Part shown: one piece after another, positions 11,170 to 24,924 of the stretch
Layout of the letters: each line of letters begins with the position of its first letter
Numbering within the stretch: position 1 is the stretch's first letter
Assembly (NCBI RefSeq): GCF_033473495.1
Contig: NC_088942.1
Span: 1,116,001-1,180,000, forward strand
From: Cercospora beticola
Taxonomy: Eukaryota > Ascomycota > Dothideomycetes > Mycosphaerellales > Mycosphaerellaceae
Reading direction: 5' to 3'
DNA: 64,000 nt
The notes under the pieces: generated by a model
Databases searched by the model: none
Seen by the model: the letters and a program-made list of their open reading frames with translations, nothing else
Told to the model about the DNA's origin: nothing
Position numbers and translations under genes: made by a program

Positions 11170-14100
11170 TAATAAATAATATAGACCTCGAGAACTTCGG
11201 AGTTATTATATTATCGGAACCTTACTCGTTTATAAGAGAGAGTAAGGTATTAATAGTACTACTAGGCTATCTATACTAGACTAAGATAATACCTATAGAA
11301 ATATATAAAGATAGATAGATAATTAGAAGTATACTCTAGATCTAGAAAGAAATAGAAAGTAAGCTAGTTCCGGTACTCTCTTCTAATATTACTATAGTAC
11401 TATTATATCTATCCGATCGATTAGTATTTATTATATTAGTCTATATAGTACTAGCTAACTCGGAGGTACTTATAGAGATAATATAGCTACTATAGTAAAA
11501 CGTAGATACTATAAGGAGATAAATAATAGAGAAAAGAATAGATATACTTCTTACTAGTAACTTTAACTAATATAACTAGCTATAGAGTAGAGATAATATC
11601 TTATCTACCTAATAAGAAGAGGTAGACGGACTCGTAGACTTTATAAACGACTATACGCTATATAGTCTTCTACTAAGAGGTACTAAGACGTAGTAGAATA
11701 GTAAGTATAAAAGTACTATCGATCTAGTACTAGCTTCCGAGGAACTAGCTACTATACTTATTCGGTATAGAATTTATAGAACTAAGTATAGATCGGACTA
11801 CTATACGATCGAGACTACTATTAATATCGATATACTAGAGTATATAGTTTAGCTATACCTACTACTTAAGAATATACTCTAGAAGGAGATTTATATAAGA
11901 ATTACTAGTATACTCTAGCTATTAGCTATAAACGTATATAAGTATATACTAGTAGATATATAGACGTAGGCCGACTAACTTATAAGTATAGTACTTATAG
12001 TAGTTTATATACTTACTTCTATCGCGAAACTATTACTATATACTAAAAGATAGTAGATATACGACCTTACTAAGCTTCGTTAGATCTATATCTATTAGAG
12101 GAATAGAGTAAAGAGCTATCGTAGAGTAGGAAGCTATAGTAAATAACTCGAGAAATAGATATAGATTGCTTCTAAGAAATATTATAATACTATCTATTAG
12201 TAGTAGAGAAGGTATTAGAAAGAATTCTTAGACGATACTAATAATATCTAGTAGGTAGTAAAGTATATAAAGGCCGATACTAGCCTAGGCTTATTCTAGA
12301 TCCTATCTCTTATAAGAAGAGATAGGTCGATTATAAGTAGTAAGAGAGAGTAGGCGACCGAGTTACTATTAATATTCTTTCTATCTCTTCTATCTATAAT
12401 TAAGAACGAAAGATAGCGAAAGTAGAGAAGGCTAGTCTATATACTTCTACTTACTATAAACGAAGTTAAATAGAGTATATTCGTAGTATAGTTATAGAAA
12501 GTAGTAGAAGAGGATAGGCTACTAGTAGTAGTATAGAAATAGATATAGCTAGCTATAAAGAAGAGAGTTCTAATACTCTTTCGAACGTTACTATAAGAGA
12601 GAATACTACTAGCCTAATAGAAAATAGCTAGAATTATCCTACTAAAGAAACCTAATAAGAGCGACTATATAGCTACGAAAGTATAGCGACCTATCTCGTT
12701 ACTCGCTATACTTAGTAAAGCGCTTAAAGTAGTAGTAGCTAAAAGAATATTATATATAGTCGAAACTATAGGTCTTCTACTAATAAACTACTTTAGAGCT
12801 TAGAAGAGATAATTAGTAGTATAGGCGATTCTTCTATTATAGAAATATATCTATAAGGTATAGTATAATAGGAAGGTACTTAGCCTAATTAGCTTCGACG
12901 TAAAAGATATATATAATAGAGTATATAAGGAAAGACTACTATAGCGACTCTAAGTAAAAGGTATCTCTATAACGCTAGTTAAATAGATCGATTCCTTCTA
13001 CTCGAGCCGGTCGGCTATAATTATAGTTAATAGCTATATATCGGAGTAATAAGCGCTATAGTAAGTAGGATTACTATAGAGGTCGCTACTATTACTAGTT
13101 CTATTCCTCTTCTTTAATATAGACTTTATTTAGTATAAGATCGATAGTAATAGTAGTACTATAGTATTTATCGACGACTATATAGTATAGGTTATAAGCT
13201 TCTCTATAGAGGTAAACTAAAGTAGAATCTAGGCGGTTATCGACTAAGTAATAGAGTAGGAATAAAGAAGTAGAGCTACTTTTAAAGGTAATAAGATAGT
13301 ATTTATCTACTTTATATAAATACTATACTAAAGTAGTACTCGACTAGTTCTAGTTAAGAGATAAGAGATAGAGCTAGTAAATAGTATAAAGATCCTAGGA
13401 GTAGTTATAAACTTAGAACTTCGATTCTAATAGTATATTATACGAGTAGCTACTATAGATCTTACTACTATAATAGTACTAAAACGACTACGAGAGCTAT
13501 TACTATCTACTACTCGTAGGCTATTCGAGATAATAGTAGCGCTAGTAGTCGACTATATATCGCTAGTATAGATATATAAGTATAAAGAGCGACTTATAGC
13601 TATAGTAAATCGAGTATAAAGAATCGGAGTATAAGTAGTTATAGGCTAGTTCTATATAGTAGTAAGAGAAGTAGCCGAAGTAGAGATAAGTATACGTATA
13701 GTCTAGTAATAATATATAGCTAAAGCTATAAGTATATAGGTCGATATCCTCTCGCTACCTATAACTAATCCGCTATCGAAACTTAGAGTTATACCGACTC
13801 GGAGGTTCTACTCTCTACTATAATAGATATTAACTATTTATAAGATATTAATAAGAGGTATAGAAAGTATTATACTATATATAGTAGTACTATAGTACTA
13901 GCGACTAGTAGTAGATATAAAGGAAACGATAGAGGAAGTAGTAAACGCTACTAAATAGAGCGTAGATATCTATATTATAATAAGCTTCTTAGTAAGGAAT
14001 AATATTATTAGAGTAGAAGTCGTAATATAAGATACCGAGTAGAAAGAGCCTCTATCTACTATCGTCTCGACTATAGTATTAGTAAGAATAGAGTATAACC

Positions 14101-14920
14101 TATATATAGCTACTTTAATAGTAATAGTAGAAGGCCTTATATAAATCTCTCTATTTATAGTCTTATAGAATATATATCTATTCTTAGATAACCGAGTAGT
14201 ACTATAGGCCGTATATAGTTCTAAATACTAGTTAGAATAGGTAACTATATAGTAGATCTATAGAAGTATATAGACTCTATAGAGTTATAATATTATCCGA
14301 CTAGAATAGTATTCTACTTCTAAGTTTAAGCTTAGTTAGAAAGTAAAAGAAGTAGCGAAAGCTATAATAGAGCCTAGTCGAATACTACTATCGACCCGAC
14401 TAGTAGCTAAGTCGACTATAGTAAGCTACTTTAAAGTAGGAATAAGGAAAGGATAGTAGCTAATCGAAGATATAGAAAGGTATATATAACGAATCGATAC
14501 TACTATACTAGGCCTATATATACGAATAATATACGATCGCCTCGAAAGCAAATAAGCGAGTATTTTAGCGTAGCTCCGAACTAGAATATTATAACTAAAT
14601 AGTTACTTTTACCGGATAGGAGCTATAGAATTAGACTAGTATATATATATATAAGTAAGTAAAACTATTAAGTATTTCTTATTCTAGTACTATCTATAGA
14701 ATAATCTCTAACTATAGATACTATAATATATAGATACTATAATATATAGATACTATAATATATAGATACTATAAGAGATAACCTCTCTTTCTTTCTTAAA
14801 AGAAAGATAGTATTAGATAACGAGAAATAGAAACCTATAATAGAAGTAGTCTTAGCGACTATCTAGTTCGTAATAGCTATAGGCTATCTCGAAAGCTTAT
14901 TATATTAACTTTCCTCTAGC
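11170..14920 (+). mobile_element. Tad1-like LINE, copy A1 (EN-RT-RNaseH, RIP-mutated)
   Basis: The plus-strand frame is broken by many RIP stops but keeps order and motifs. The endonuclease has DFGVVALSEPY, PVPSSDITIALLYL and PANSEVLREIIQLLQQ. The reverse transcriptase has PISLLAILSKALKVVVAKRI-like residues, DVKDIYN and the catalytic FIDDYTV near 13168. The end (LNSYFYRIGAIELDQ, then SLFLKRKIVLDNEK) matches the RNase H end of fungal Tad1-clade LINEs. The copy starts inside the endonuclease domain, so the 5' part with ORF1 is missing. Not functional. Confidence 0.75.
14713..14773 (+). repeat. 16-bp tandem repeat, about 3.8 copies
   Basis: Unit TATAGATACTATAATA repeated from 14713, then ending in TATAGATACTATA. 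It lies within the RNase H end of LINE A1 and is probably a slippage expansion. Confidence 0.8.
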
Positions 14921-17900
14921 TAGGAAATAGTCTACTAAGATATATAAAATATATAATACTAGTAGCTCTATAACTACTACTACTAATCGTTTTCCTATAA
15001 TATACTCTTATACTAATAGTAAGATATACTTTACTTACTAAAGATAGAATAGTAAATACTTAGAGAAGTAATTTCGAGAAAGCTTATAGAATACTAATCT
15101 TAATATAGTATAGAAGAACTAGGAGGATAGACTAAGATATAATAAACTAAATAGACTATTTAGAGTTTAGGAAATTTTCGAGAAGTAATATAATAACGTA
15201 ATATCTATAGTATACTCGTTAGGTACTTAGCGCTAAGTAGAATAAACTCTATCTATCTATCTATTTATCTAACTCTATCTATTCTTATCTATCTACTTAT
15301 TACTCTCTTTAGTATAGTTATTATTTATATTATTTAGAAGTATACCGAGTAGAATAAAATTTATCTATCTATATACTCTACTTTTATAGTCCGAGATATC
15401 GTAATAAATCTATAAATATACTATCTATAACTATACTATTCTTACTATCTATACTTATAAGCTAGAGTATATTAATTCTAGTTCTCTAACTAATAGGTAC
15501 TCGACGTAGCGCGATACTAATAATCGAGAGAGAAAGGTTATACTATATAAGCTTTTAAGATTTAGGTAATATAGTACGTACTTACCTAATTCTTTACGTA
15601 AATTTTTAAGTTTTAAAAAAGAGAGAGTCTTTCGTTTTATACTCTTAAACTATTTTATAGACTATTTATAATAACGCGATCTACTATTACTTATACTTTA
15701 TATCTTTCCGACCTACTATAGCTCTTTAGTAATAATATAGTATACTAATACTTATTAGTTATTCTCTTATTAGATATTCTCGACTTCCTTAATAGACTTA
15801 CTATATAGTCTATTAGAAATAAAACGATATACTACTACTTTATCGTTCGCTTATTTAACGTTTTCGACTTTCTTAATAGGCCTACTATATAGTCTATCGG
15901 AAATAAAACGATACGCTACTACTTTATCGTTCGCTTATTTAATGTTTTTAACTTCCTTAATAGGCCTACTATATAGTCTATTAGAAATAAAACGATATAC
16001 TACTACTTTATTCTTACTCTTAGAGTATACTAGTAGTAGTACTATATCTATAGTCTTATATTAGCTACTATCTATATACTCTATAAATAACGTTATTATT
16101 TATACTATAAGCTATAAATATAGCGAAGAGTATAGTAGAATATATATCGTAGGTAAATATTATATATAGGTTAGAGTTCGTTCTAGTTATAGTATAACTA
16201 TAAACGAGTTTACTTAGAATAGTAATTAATAAATACTATCCTAGAGATACTTATATCTTCTTCTAGCTATTCTATTTTCTATAAGCCTAACTTTAATATC
16301 TTCGAGGTACTTTACGATTATAAATATCTTACTATATTTCTATATTAGCTATATAATTATTATATATAGACTAGAGAAAGCTCTAACTCGGTATAAAGCT
16401 ATAGTAACTATTAACGATTATAAATAGTTTATTATATAGAGATTTATTAAAACTCGCGTAAAGTCTACTCGTAAATCGCGTAATCGTACGTAATAGAGAT
16501 ATAATTTCTCGTTATATTAGGTAAAAAGATATAGTTTAAAGTCTATCTAACTATTTTAAATTTTAGAATATAACGTACTATTTAAAGCCGATCGGAAATT
16601 AACTTTATATATATACTCTCTTAATTCTATAGTACCTATATATAGTATTCTCTACGACCTCTATATAGTATAATACGGGGCTCTATAAAGCTTAATTAAT
16701 AATCTATAAGCTTATATTTACTACTAGATATATAATACTACTATCTTTAGCCGATATATTTTTTATAAGTATCTAGAAAAGATCCTCTACGACTTTATTC
16801 TACTTAATCGCCTACCTCTTATACTATAATATAGTAAAAGGTACTTAAAAGCTTTCTAATTAGAGAAGTAAATAATAGAAGTATATATAGGTACTCTACT
16901 AAGAGCTATTCTATATAGGACGCTCTAATCGAGAATCTTATTAATATACTAAAGCTTTATAAGTAACTCTATTACTCCTTTACTAGATAATATAGCTAGT
17001 AATAATTTCTAGTATAAAATAGATAATTAGTATATACTATTACCTCCTAGTATACGCCTAGTAGCTAGAGTAGCGCGGCTTACTAGATATAGTAGAATAA
17101 TAGTACGCCTATATACTAGCCTAGTAGAGTCTATAGTTTTCTTTCTATTACTTTAAGTTAATCTTCGCTTATATTATTAGATCTCTAAACTTCTACTATA
17201 TTCGTTCGTTATTATAAGTTAATACTATTATCGCTTTATTATTCGATCTCTATATTATAGTCGATCGACTATACGAATCTATAATAGCTATACTATTCTA
17301 AGTTTTAACTACTAGAGCTCTATTTTTCGTAAAGTCGAGTTAGACTTACTAAATAGTTTCTTTAATACTTTTAGCTTTATCTAGTTATAAAGCTCGCTAC
17401 CTATACTTTATTCTATTAAAGACGACTACTTATATATTCTTAGTATCGGCGACTTTACTAATAGGTATCCTAACGATATATTAATATAAGTATTATCGAT
17501 TATTTAAAAGTACTTCTTTAGTAAATAAGAATATAATAGAGTAGTAGGCTACTTAATTCCGACGATCGCGATTTCTATAGTTCTATATACTAACGATATT
17601 ACTTGCTATTATAGCTATATTCTTCGCTACTTATCTTTATAAGTAAAGGTTTATAGATAGACTACTTATCGAAGGACTAGTAGCTATAGATACTTACTAT
17701 ATACTATCTTACTCTACGAATAAGTACTTAATACTAACTAAATAATACTAACGAGATAATAGCTCTACTCTATAATAGCTTTCGTCTATATATCGAATAT
17801 ACTACTCTTAGAGAAGATCTCTAGAGTAATAAGACGAATATTTAGCGCTAAGGTCTATTACTAGTTATTAAAGAGATATAGGACTCTATTTTAGAGTTAA

Positions 17901-18279
17901 GATATTTTCTTTTAACTAAAGAAGAGCTTACTAAGATAGGTAGACTACTTAAGTTAGTAGTATAATAGCTAGATAATCTAAATAAGTATTTAATAGAGTA
18001 TTATATCTATTATATATTTTATTACTTTAACGAAATATAGAAGAATATCTATATTAATTTTAATTACTACTTATAAGTTTCGGTTCTAGAAACCTAAAAT
18101 AAAGCTCTTACTAACTATTATATAGTAGAGGAGGAAAGCTATTAAATACTATCTATTAGAATTACTTTACTTACTACCTCGATATCTTAAAATAGAAACT
18201 AATCTACTTACTATCTATATAAGCTATCTATATAGTTTAGTAAGAAGAATAAAGTATATCTTTTCTAGAATTCTAGATA
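14921..18279. other. Unclassified RIP-mutated repeat remnant (segment D, left part)
   Basis: Very AT-rich, TpA-rich and without an open frame. No RT, integrase or transposase motif recognised on either strand. It continues at 23369-about 23670 because LINE C inserted into it. It holds a CTAT-rich simple repeat at 15241-15300 and an 84-bp tandem repeat at 15781-16012. Confidence 0.5.
15781..16012. repeat. 84-bp tandem repeat, about 2.8 copies
   Basis: Units start at 15781, 15865 and 15949 (CGACTTCCTTAATAG, CGACTTTCTTAATAG, TAACTTCCTTAATAG). Differences are mostly C/T or G/A, consistent with RIP acting on a tandem repeat. 84 is divisible by three, so the ancestral repeat could have been coding. 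Confidence 0.8.
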
Positions 18280-18297
18280 TATCGAATATATATATAG

Positions 18298-21200
18298 ATA
18301 GATAGATAAAGTCTTATATTCCTAAACCGGCTCCTATCTAGGTCTACGTAGGGCTATCTATATATCTTTATCTAGAGGGCGAAAAGTCTCGCGACATAAA
18401 AACCTATCTTCCGTTTACTTCGTATATCGTACCTATTATAGCGCCTTTAGGTATCGAGTTATCGTTATATATAATTGCAGATTAGCGATCCTCGAGTGCC
18501 TATTCTCTCTTAGGTCTAGGCCCTCCTCTCTCTTTTCTTTTCCTATCTCTCTCTCTTATCTCTACTCTATCGTCGGCTCTACCTCTACCTATACGAACTA
18601 TTAGAGGCACTTAAGTGCTATTAGGCGTTATGCTACTAGTTTTATCCCTCTCGTAGTTAATAGTATAGTCTATATATTTATGCTCCCTATTAATTAGATA
18701 AACTCGTTCCTGCCCTATACTATATTCGGGCACTAGAGCAGGATATATTTCCCCGTTTATCGTCTTGCTCTATACTCGTATACCGGGCTATCGAACCCTA
18801 GGACATTCCTCGTATATAGGTATATATTAAGCCCGATATACTCTATTTAGAGTAGTATTGCAGCCGTACTCTCGGGGCGGGAGAGCTCTTTATATTTCTA
18901 GTATCGGTTGTCGTCTTCTCTCGTCTATATATACTATATAGGAGGCGCCTACGGGTCTGTCTCCCGTCGTTAGGCTACTATAGTTCTCTAGCTTTCCTCC
19001 TACTAAGAGTATTAGGTATTATGTCTATTCCGTACTTCGTTAGGCCGCGCTTCTTCCTATATATCGTAGCTAAGTTAAGTATTACTTATTTAGAGGAGAT
19101 CTTCTATATATTATCGGTAGTACGAGTTTCTAATCTTATAGTACTAACGCTATATATGTTCTGTTACTATTAGGTTTTCTGTCTTCTAGATATATCGGGA
19201 CGTCTTCTTATATAGGTAGTCTTTAATTAGTAGAGTGCCTATTTCGTAGCGTAGCGCGTCTACTAGTATAGTATAGTAGGCTCTAGCGATTCGGTATAAG
19301 TTAATATTCTAGGCGACTTCGAAGAGTTATACGTTCGTTCGCTATCGTATCGCCTATACTAGTCCGCTATATATAAGTATAGTTCGTATAATTATATTAT
19401 ATATTTGTCTTATATAGAGTAGGTCGGCTCTCTATATAGACTACGAGAGTCCTTATAGTATTTTAGTAGTCGCTCTTACCTTTTATATAGTAGCCTCTAT
19501 ATTCGCCTTCTAGTTAAGCTTCGAGTCTACCTAGACTCCTAGGAAGCGTAGTAATTCTACTAGTTCGCCGTTAAACTCTACGATCGTAACTTTTGCTATT
19601 TTATTCTGTTTTCTCTTCCTTATAAAGTAGATTAGCTAGTATTTATCGGAGGTAAACTTAGCTCTATATCGCTCGGCCTAGATATAATACTTCTTATAGG
19701 CCTATTCTAGCCTTTTATAGTTTCCCTCGGTCGTAGTACCGACTGCTAGTATTCCTATATCGTCGACGAACTCTATCTCTATCGTCTCTCTACTCTCTAG
19801 CTATAGGAGGAGTTCGGACGCAAAAAATAGGAATAGGATTAGCGATAGAGTAGACCCCTATAGGATTCCCGTTATTATCGCTTATTTGCTACTTATAGCG
19901 TTACCGAGTCGGAGGCTCGTCGTATAGTCCGTAAGGAATAACGTAACGAAGTATATTAGCTATAGTAGGAATCCTTTCTAGTATAGAATATAGATAAGGC
20001 AGTTATATAAGACTTTATCGAAGGCGCTAGAGATATCTAGATAGAGTATTAATACTACCTTCGGCTTCGGGCAGCTCTACGCTATATAGATCTATTCGGT
20101 TATTAACTCTAGTATAGATAGAGTAGAGTAGTTTAGTCGGGCTCCTATCTATATTACTAGGAGTAGGTCTCTTTCTTCTATAATAGCTAATATACGTCGA
20201 GCTATAATAGCTTTAAGGAGCTTTACTATTATATTAAGTAGGGCGATCGGTCGGTATAACTTAGCCTCTATATAGTCCGGTTTTTAGGGCTTTCGTAGAA
20301 CTACTATAGTTAAGTCTTTCTACGTTTCGAGGTAGAAGCCTAGTCTCGTATATATAGAGAAGACATTAGATAGAGCTAGGGCGAGCGTACTAGTATACGC
20401 CTTAAGGAGTTCGTTCGGGATTATATCTAGGCTAGGTGCCTTGTTTTTCGGGAGTCGTTTTATTGCCTTAAGTACGTCTTCTATCGTAATCTCTTAGTCG
20501 ATAGAGATTATTAGGGTTTAAACTAGCTAGATATCGCTTAGGTCTACGTTAACTAGTAGCGGGAAGAAGTATACTACTAGGGCTCTCGCTTTGCCTTTAT
20601 CGCTATCTTATAGGTAGCCGCTTTAGGATCGAATAGAAGGGAATTAGAGGAGGGTAGCTTATTTCGGTTATCTCGCCTATTTCGCTAGTTTCTATACTTT
20701 GCTATTATTAGCTATAACTTCTCGGATAGTCTCTCGCTATACTTATATTATATCGCGTCGAATTTGTCTTTTTTTTTCGTTCTCGGCCTTTTAGTATAGG
20801 ACGTAGTTAAGAACGTCCCTGCTCCTTCGCTACGCCTACTTTGCTCGGCGGGCCTATTTCGTAAGGCGGCTGCATTCTATAGTCTACTATATAGTAGCGT
20901 ATAGTAAGAGTTTTACGACTAGCACTTTTGCCCGGATTACGAGCGTAATCGTAGTAGTTAGGTCGGCGGCTGTCTAGCTAATGTCCGTCGTAGAGTCTAG
21001 GCGTTAGGTAGTAATTTCGTCTATAGTCGCTCTTATATCTTCTCTAACCTCTTCCTAGTCGGCTTTCTTCTATTATAGGCGTAGCTTGCGTTAGGTATAC
21101 TTATAGAATAGGAGGAGTTCGGTAGCTATAGGCCGGTAGTCGGAGCCGCAATCTAGTTCCTCTTCTACTTTATACTAGGTAAGGCTAAGGAATATATCTC

Positions 21201-23350
21201 TGCTAACCTACGAGAGATCTAGTATCTATCGGCTTCTCGGAGATTCCTAGGTAATAAGTCCCTTAGGTATAGCTAGTTATACGTCGTTAGTTTCTATAAT
21301 AGCTCTTAGCTTTAACGCTATCTAGTATAGTCGAGAGTTGCCTTCTAACTAGTCCGGGTAGTATAGGTTGAAGTCTCCGACTATTATAAACCGCCGTTTG
21401 TCCTTAAGAAGTCTTTCGATAGTTAGAAGCGTCTCCTCTTCGCAGCTCTCTATTAGTTATAGTAGATTATAGTAGTTAAGGACTACTATACTTCTATAGT
21501 ATATTTCGACTACGACTATAACGATATCGTCTTCTACTATTATAGCTTTCTACGTCTAGGAGTAGATTTCTTTAGAGATATATATATATATTCTCGTAGT
21601 TCTCGATCTAGAGATAATATAATAGTACCCCGGTATTTAGAATATTAGTTTCGTAGATAGATTAATCTAAGGTTCTTAAATAGCGACTATATAGTGTCTC
21701 TTCGGGTCGAGTGTCTATAGAAAGAGGATTATTACCTTATTTCTACTATAGTTTATATTATACTATAGGATAGTAAGAGTAGGTATATTATTTATTATCG
21801 TCTACTATATTATCGTCTATTAGGTTCCTGTCCGGTATTACGTATCGTAAGGCTTTAGGCGCGCTAGAGAGGAGGATATATACGTCGAAAGTATAGTTAT
21901 CGCCTCCTATAAAGCTCGTAATCTTGCTCTAGCTATAGTCCCTTACTATCTATATAATATCTGCGTTCCTCGGCCTCCCTAGCTCTCGCCTAGCTAGTAT
22001 TATATCTGTCGGGGACTCCGCTCTTAGATACTTATCCCCCGTATCGTATATAGGTACTAGTAGTAGCGGTAGAGGTAGTAGTAGGCCTATCCTCCCTATT
22101 ATTAGGCTTATCTTTATCGTTATTTAGTCGAGGATATTATATAGCGCGATATAGGCTCTCTATACCTTCTTCTTCTATATCTATTTTACTCGGTATTCTA
22201 ACTACTATACTACGTATTTCCCTCCGTAGTTAGTATACTTATTACTACTAGCTATATATATACTTATCTTATATTTCCCTATATACTTCCTATACTCTAC
22301 TTCTATCTTATAGTACTTCTCGATATAGCTCTATTATATATATTTCCTATATTATATAGGTCTATACTTCGAAGAGTATAGTTCGACCGTCCGGAAGTGC
22401 CTCTCGTAGGTAATGCCTCGTAGGCGGATTTCCCTAGCCGTTTCGATATTATTTACTTCGATAACTATACTTATCGTCTTCCTACCTACTCTATAGGCTA
22501 GGCCTTTTAGGAAGAATACCCGTTCGATAACTAAGCTAGGGTATAGTATCCTATTACTTTAGATAAACTATACGATCGTATCGTTTACGTTTATTTATAT
22601 ACTAGTTATCGGTACGTCGTATACTAGTAGCTAGAAGCTGCCCTTCTCTATTCTTACTAACTTCCCGAGGCAAACTATTACCTACTTTTCGTCTTTTTCT
22701 AGTTCCTTTAGGCTAGTCTCGCTAGTAGTAAATACTCTTACTCCTTCGTAGGTTTTCTAGACCTCGACTACGTTACTACCCGCAGTTTTAATACTCTTAA
22801 GAATATCTATATAGGACCTCTCCTTTAGAGCTTCGCGTTTCTTTCCTTCTAGTACTCGGATCGTAGTTATATAACTAACCGCGGGTATATAGTACGTGTC
22901 CTATTCTCTTTCGATAGTCGTAGAGAGAAAGGTCTTTAGAGTCGCTATATATATTACGGCGGCGAGTTTGCTTACCTCTTTAGTAAGCTAGTCGATTCGG
23001 TTACTCTAGATAGAGCGGAGAAGGAGTAGAGACGCGACTTCGTATACGTCGTAGAAGATAGAGAGGATAGAGTCCTTAAGTAAGGAGGTTTCGGTCTCGA
23101 GGACCTATCTAGCTCTATTAAGTCTATCTATTAGGTCTGTTTATATCTAGTATATTAGTATAGTAGTTGCTAGGTTTATAGGGCGCGTTGCGCCCTTCGG
23201 GGTAACCTTTAGCGTCGCCGGCAGAGGCCTTAGTTAACCGCCTATTCCTCCGCTACTATCGCTAGAGGCCCTCCTATCTATCTCTTTAGTTTGCTAGCTA
23301 TTACTAGTAGTTACTTCGTCTTTGCTATTTATGTTTTTTAATCGAGATCC
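18298..23350 (-). mobile_element. Tad1-like LINE, family C, near full length, weakly RIP-mutated
   Basis: 5,053 bp on minus, flanked by the 18-bp direct duplication TATCGAATATATATATAG (18280-18297 and 23351-23368). The 3' end carries an ATAG/GATA-type tail next to the left duplication, as expected for target-primed insertion. The reverse transcriptase is legible on minus: a GIPQGSTLSLILFLFFASEL block and catalytic EFVDDIGILAVGTTTEGN near 19770. More C and G survive than in the neighbouring elements, so this copy has seen less RIP and is probably younger. It still carries many stops. The upstream portion near 22.3-23.3 kb should hold ORF1. Confidence 0.8.
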
Positions 23351-23368
23351 TATCGAATATATATATAG

Positions 23369-23675
23369 TAGAACGACTTTAAGAAGTAAATAGCTATAAA
23401 GAAGATTCTAAGAGAGGCTATTTAATAGATAACGATAATAACGCCTAAGCTAGTAGATATTATTAAACGGCTAGTATTAGTTAAGATATAGAAGATACTT
23501 TATAGGAATAGTAAGTAGATTAAGAAAATAAAAGCTATAAGCTATAAGTTATACTAGAGCTAATAGAATACGACTATTAAGGCTATTACTATAATATCTA
23601 ATTCTCCTTCCTCTTTTATCTCTTCTATAAGCGCTAAATAATATAGCGAAAGGAGCATTTAAGGTAACTTTTATA
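23369..23675. other. RIP-mutated remnant (segment D, right part) up to island border
   Basis: AT-rich continuation of the target of LINE C. Base composition becomes normal at about 23670-23700, which is the left border of the RiPP island. No gene seen. Confidence 0.5.
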
Positions 23676-23884
23676 AATTCATAGCCTAAGCGAATTCAGT
23701 TCTATATAATAACTAGATAGTAATAAACAATCCCAAAACTCCCGTCCTCCTCTTCGAGATTGCGAATTATTGCCTTGTTCGCCTCCTGATCTTGACACAG
23801 TGGCAAATTGTGCTCGGCGAGCATGGTGGATGTTGGTCTTCTACACGTAGCAACCTGGGCCAGAGCTACTCGTGTAGCCGATCT

Positions 23885-24924
23885 TCATATGAAATCAGCT
23901 TCCTTTTGTGACCTTTCTCTAGCCCACGACGGTGATGTGTGGCTAACGGCATATTCGTAAATCTGCTGAAAGTCTTTGCAGATGTGCGTCGTGCTAATGC
24001 CATAGGTTCCCGATGACCACAAATCTAAGCCTAATGCTACCTGATACGGGTCCGACCCTTCCAGCGCCGTGTCTCCAAAACACATGACTGCCTGTCGAAG
24101 ATAATCAAAGCAGTGAAAAACATGAGCCTCCTGGGTATGTGAAGCGGGATGCTGCTCGCGATGTCCGTTCTTGATGGCATCTCCAAGCCATGCGCGTAGA
24201 ATGATCTCCTTCAAATGGAATTTGTTAAAACTGAGTTGACGAAACCTGGAGATCGCTTCACCTGACGTACCAAGCAGTGTAGCTGGTGGAATACGCTCAT
24301 GGAGTACGAGAAGGGTTCATCTTGTGGTAATCCCTCATCGTACCGTAGCGGCGGTGGAAGCGTGTAGGATTTCGGGCTTTTGACTGGTATAAAGCCGTTC
24401 CCATCTAACTCAATTGTCAGAAGACATACTACAGTAATTTGTGTCACATCGTGAGACGGGTACTTCTTCCAGAGTACATACTTGGTATGAGAGTGCCCCA
24501 GTCTTGTAGAAGCTGTTGCACTTGGGTAGGAGATAAGTCTTTCCGTGTGACGGGAGGTCCAAAGACAGAGGAGTTCCAGTACTGCTGATACTTTCGCCTA
24601 ACTTGAGGCGCACATGAGCTTGACAACTTAGCGACAACATCACGATCTTCACTAACACTGAGGAGTGATGCCGTTGATGTCTTCTCCAACAGCGAACTTT
24701 CGCATTTGCGGCGCCGTCAGCTGCCCTCGATGCAATGGATAGCCCTCTGGAATGAGCCACATTGCCAGGTCCAAGGATAACAGAGCGAGCGACAAGATCA
24801 GAGAAGCAACGAGGAGGCAGCTGTAGTGAGCTGATGATACGCAGAACATTATTGAAATTCTGGACGCGACCGTCATGTTCAACTCGATTGACCAGCAGTT
24901 CTTTATGGCTGTTCCCAAGGTCAT
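23885..24924 (-). CDS. UstYa-family (DUF3328) protein A
   Basis: The C-terminal three exons are well supported: upstream exon ending at 24482, then 24428..24271, then 24208..23885. Introns are 53 bp (GTATGT...TGTAG) and 62 bp (GTACGT...GAAG), and phases fit. Motifs are W.ssvfGPP, QDWGTLIPI, then VFHQLHCL (first HxxHC) and HVFHCFDYLRQAVMC (second HxxHC). The N-terminus has an anchor helix (LLVASLILSLALLSLDLAMWL) after an ATG at 24924, but it lies in another frame. A further intron or a frameshift between about 24700 and 24600 is needed and I could not fix it; one option is GTGTTA...GTTAG. By family knowledge UstYa proteins are membrane-anchored, Cu-dependent-type oxidases that cyclise RiPP cores via the HxxHC histidines. 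Divergent from protein B across a short shared promoter. It could be intact or newly broken. Confidence 0.8.
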
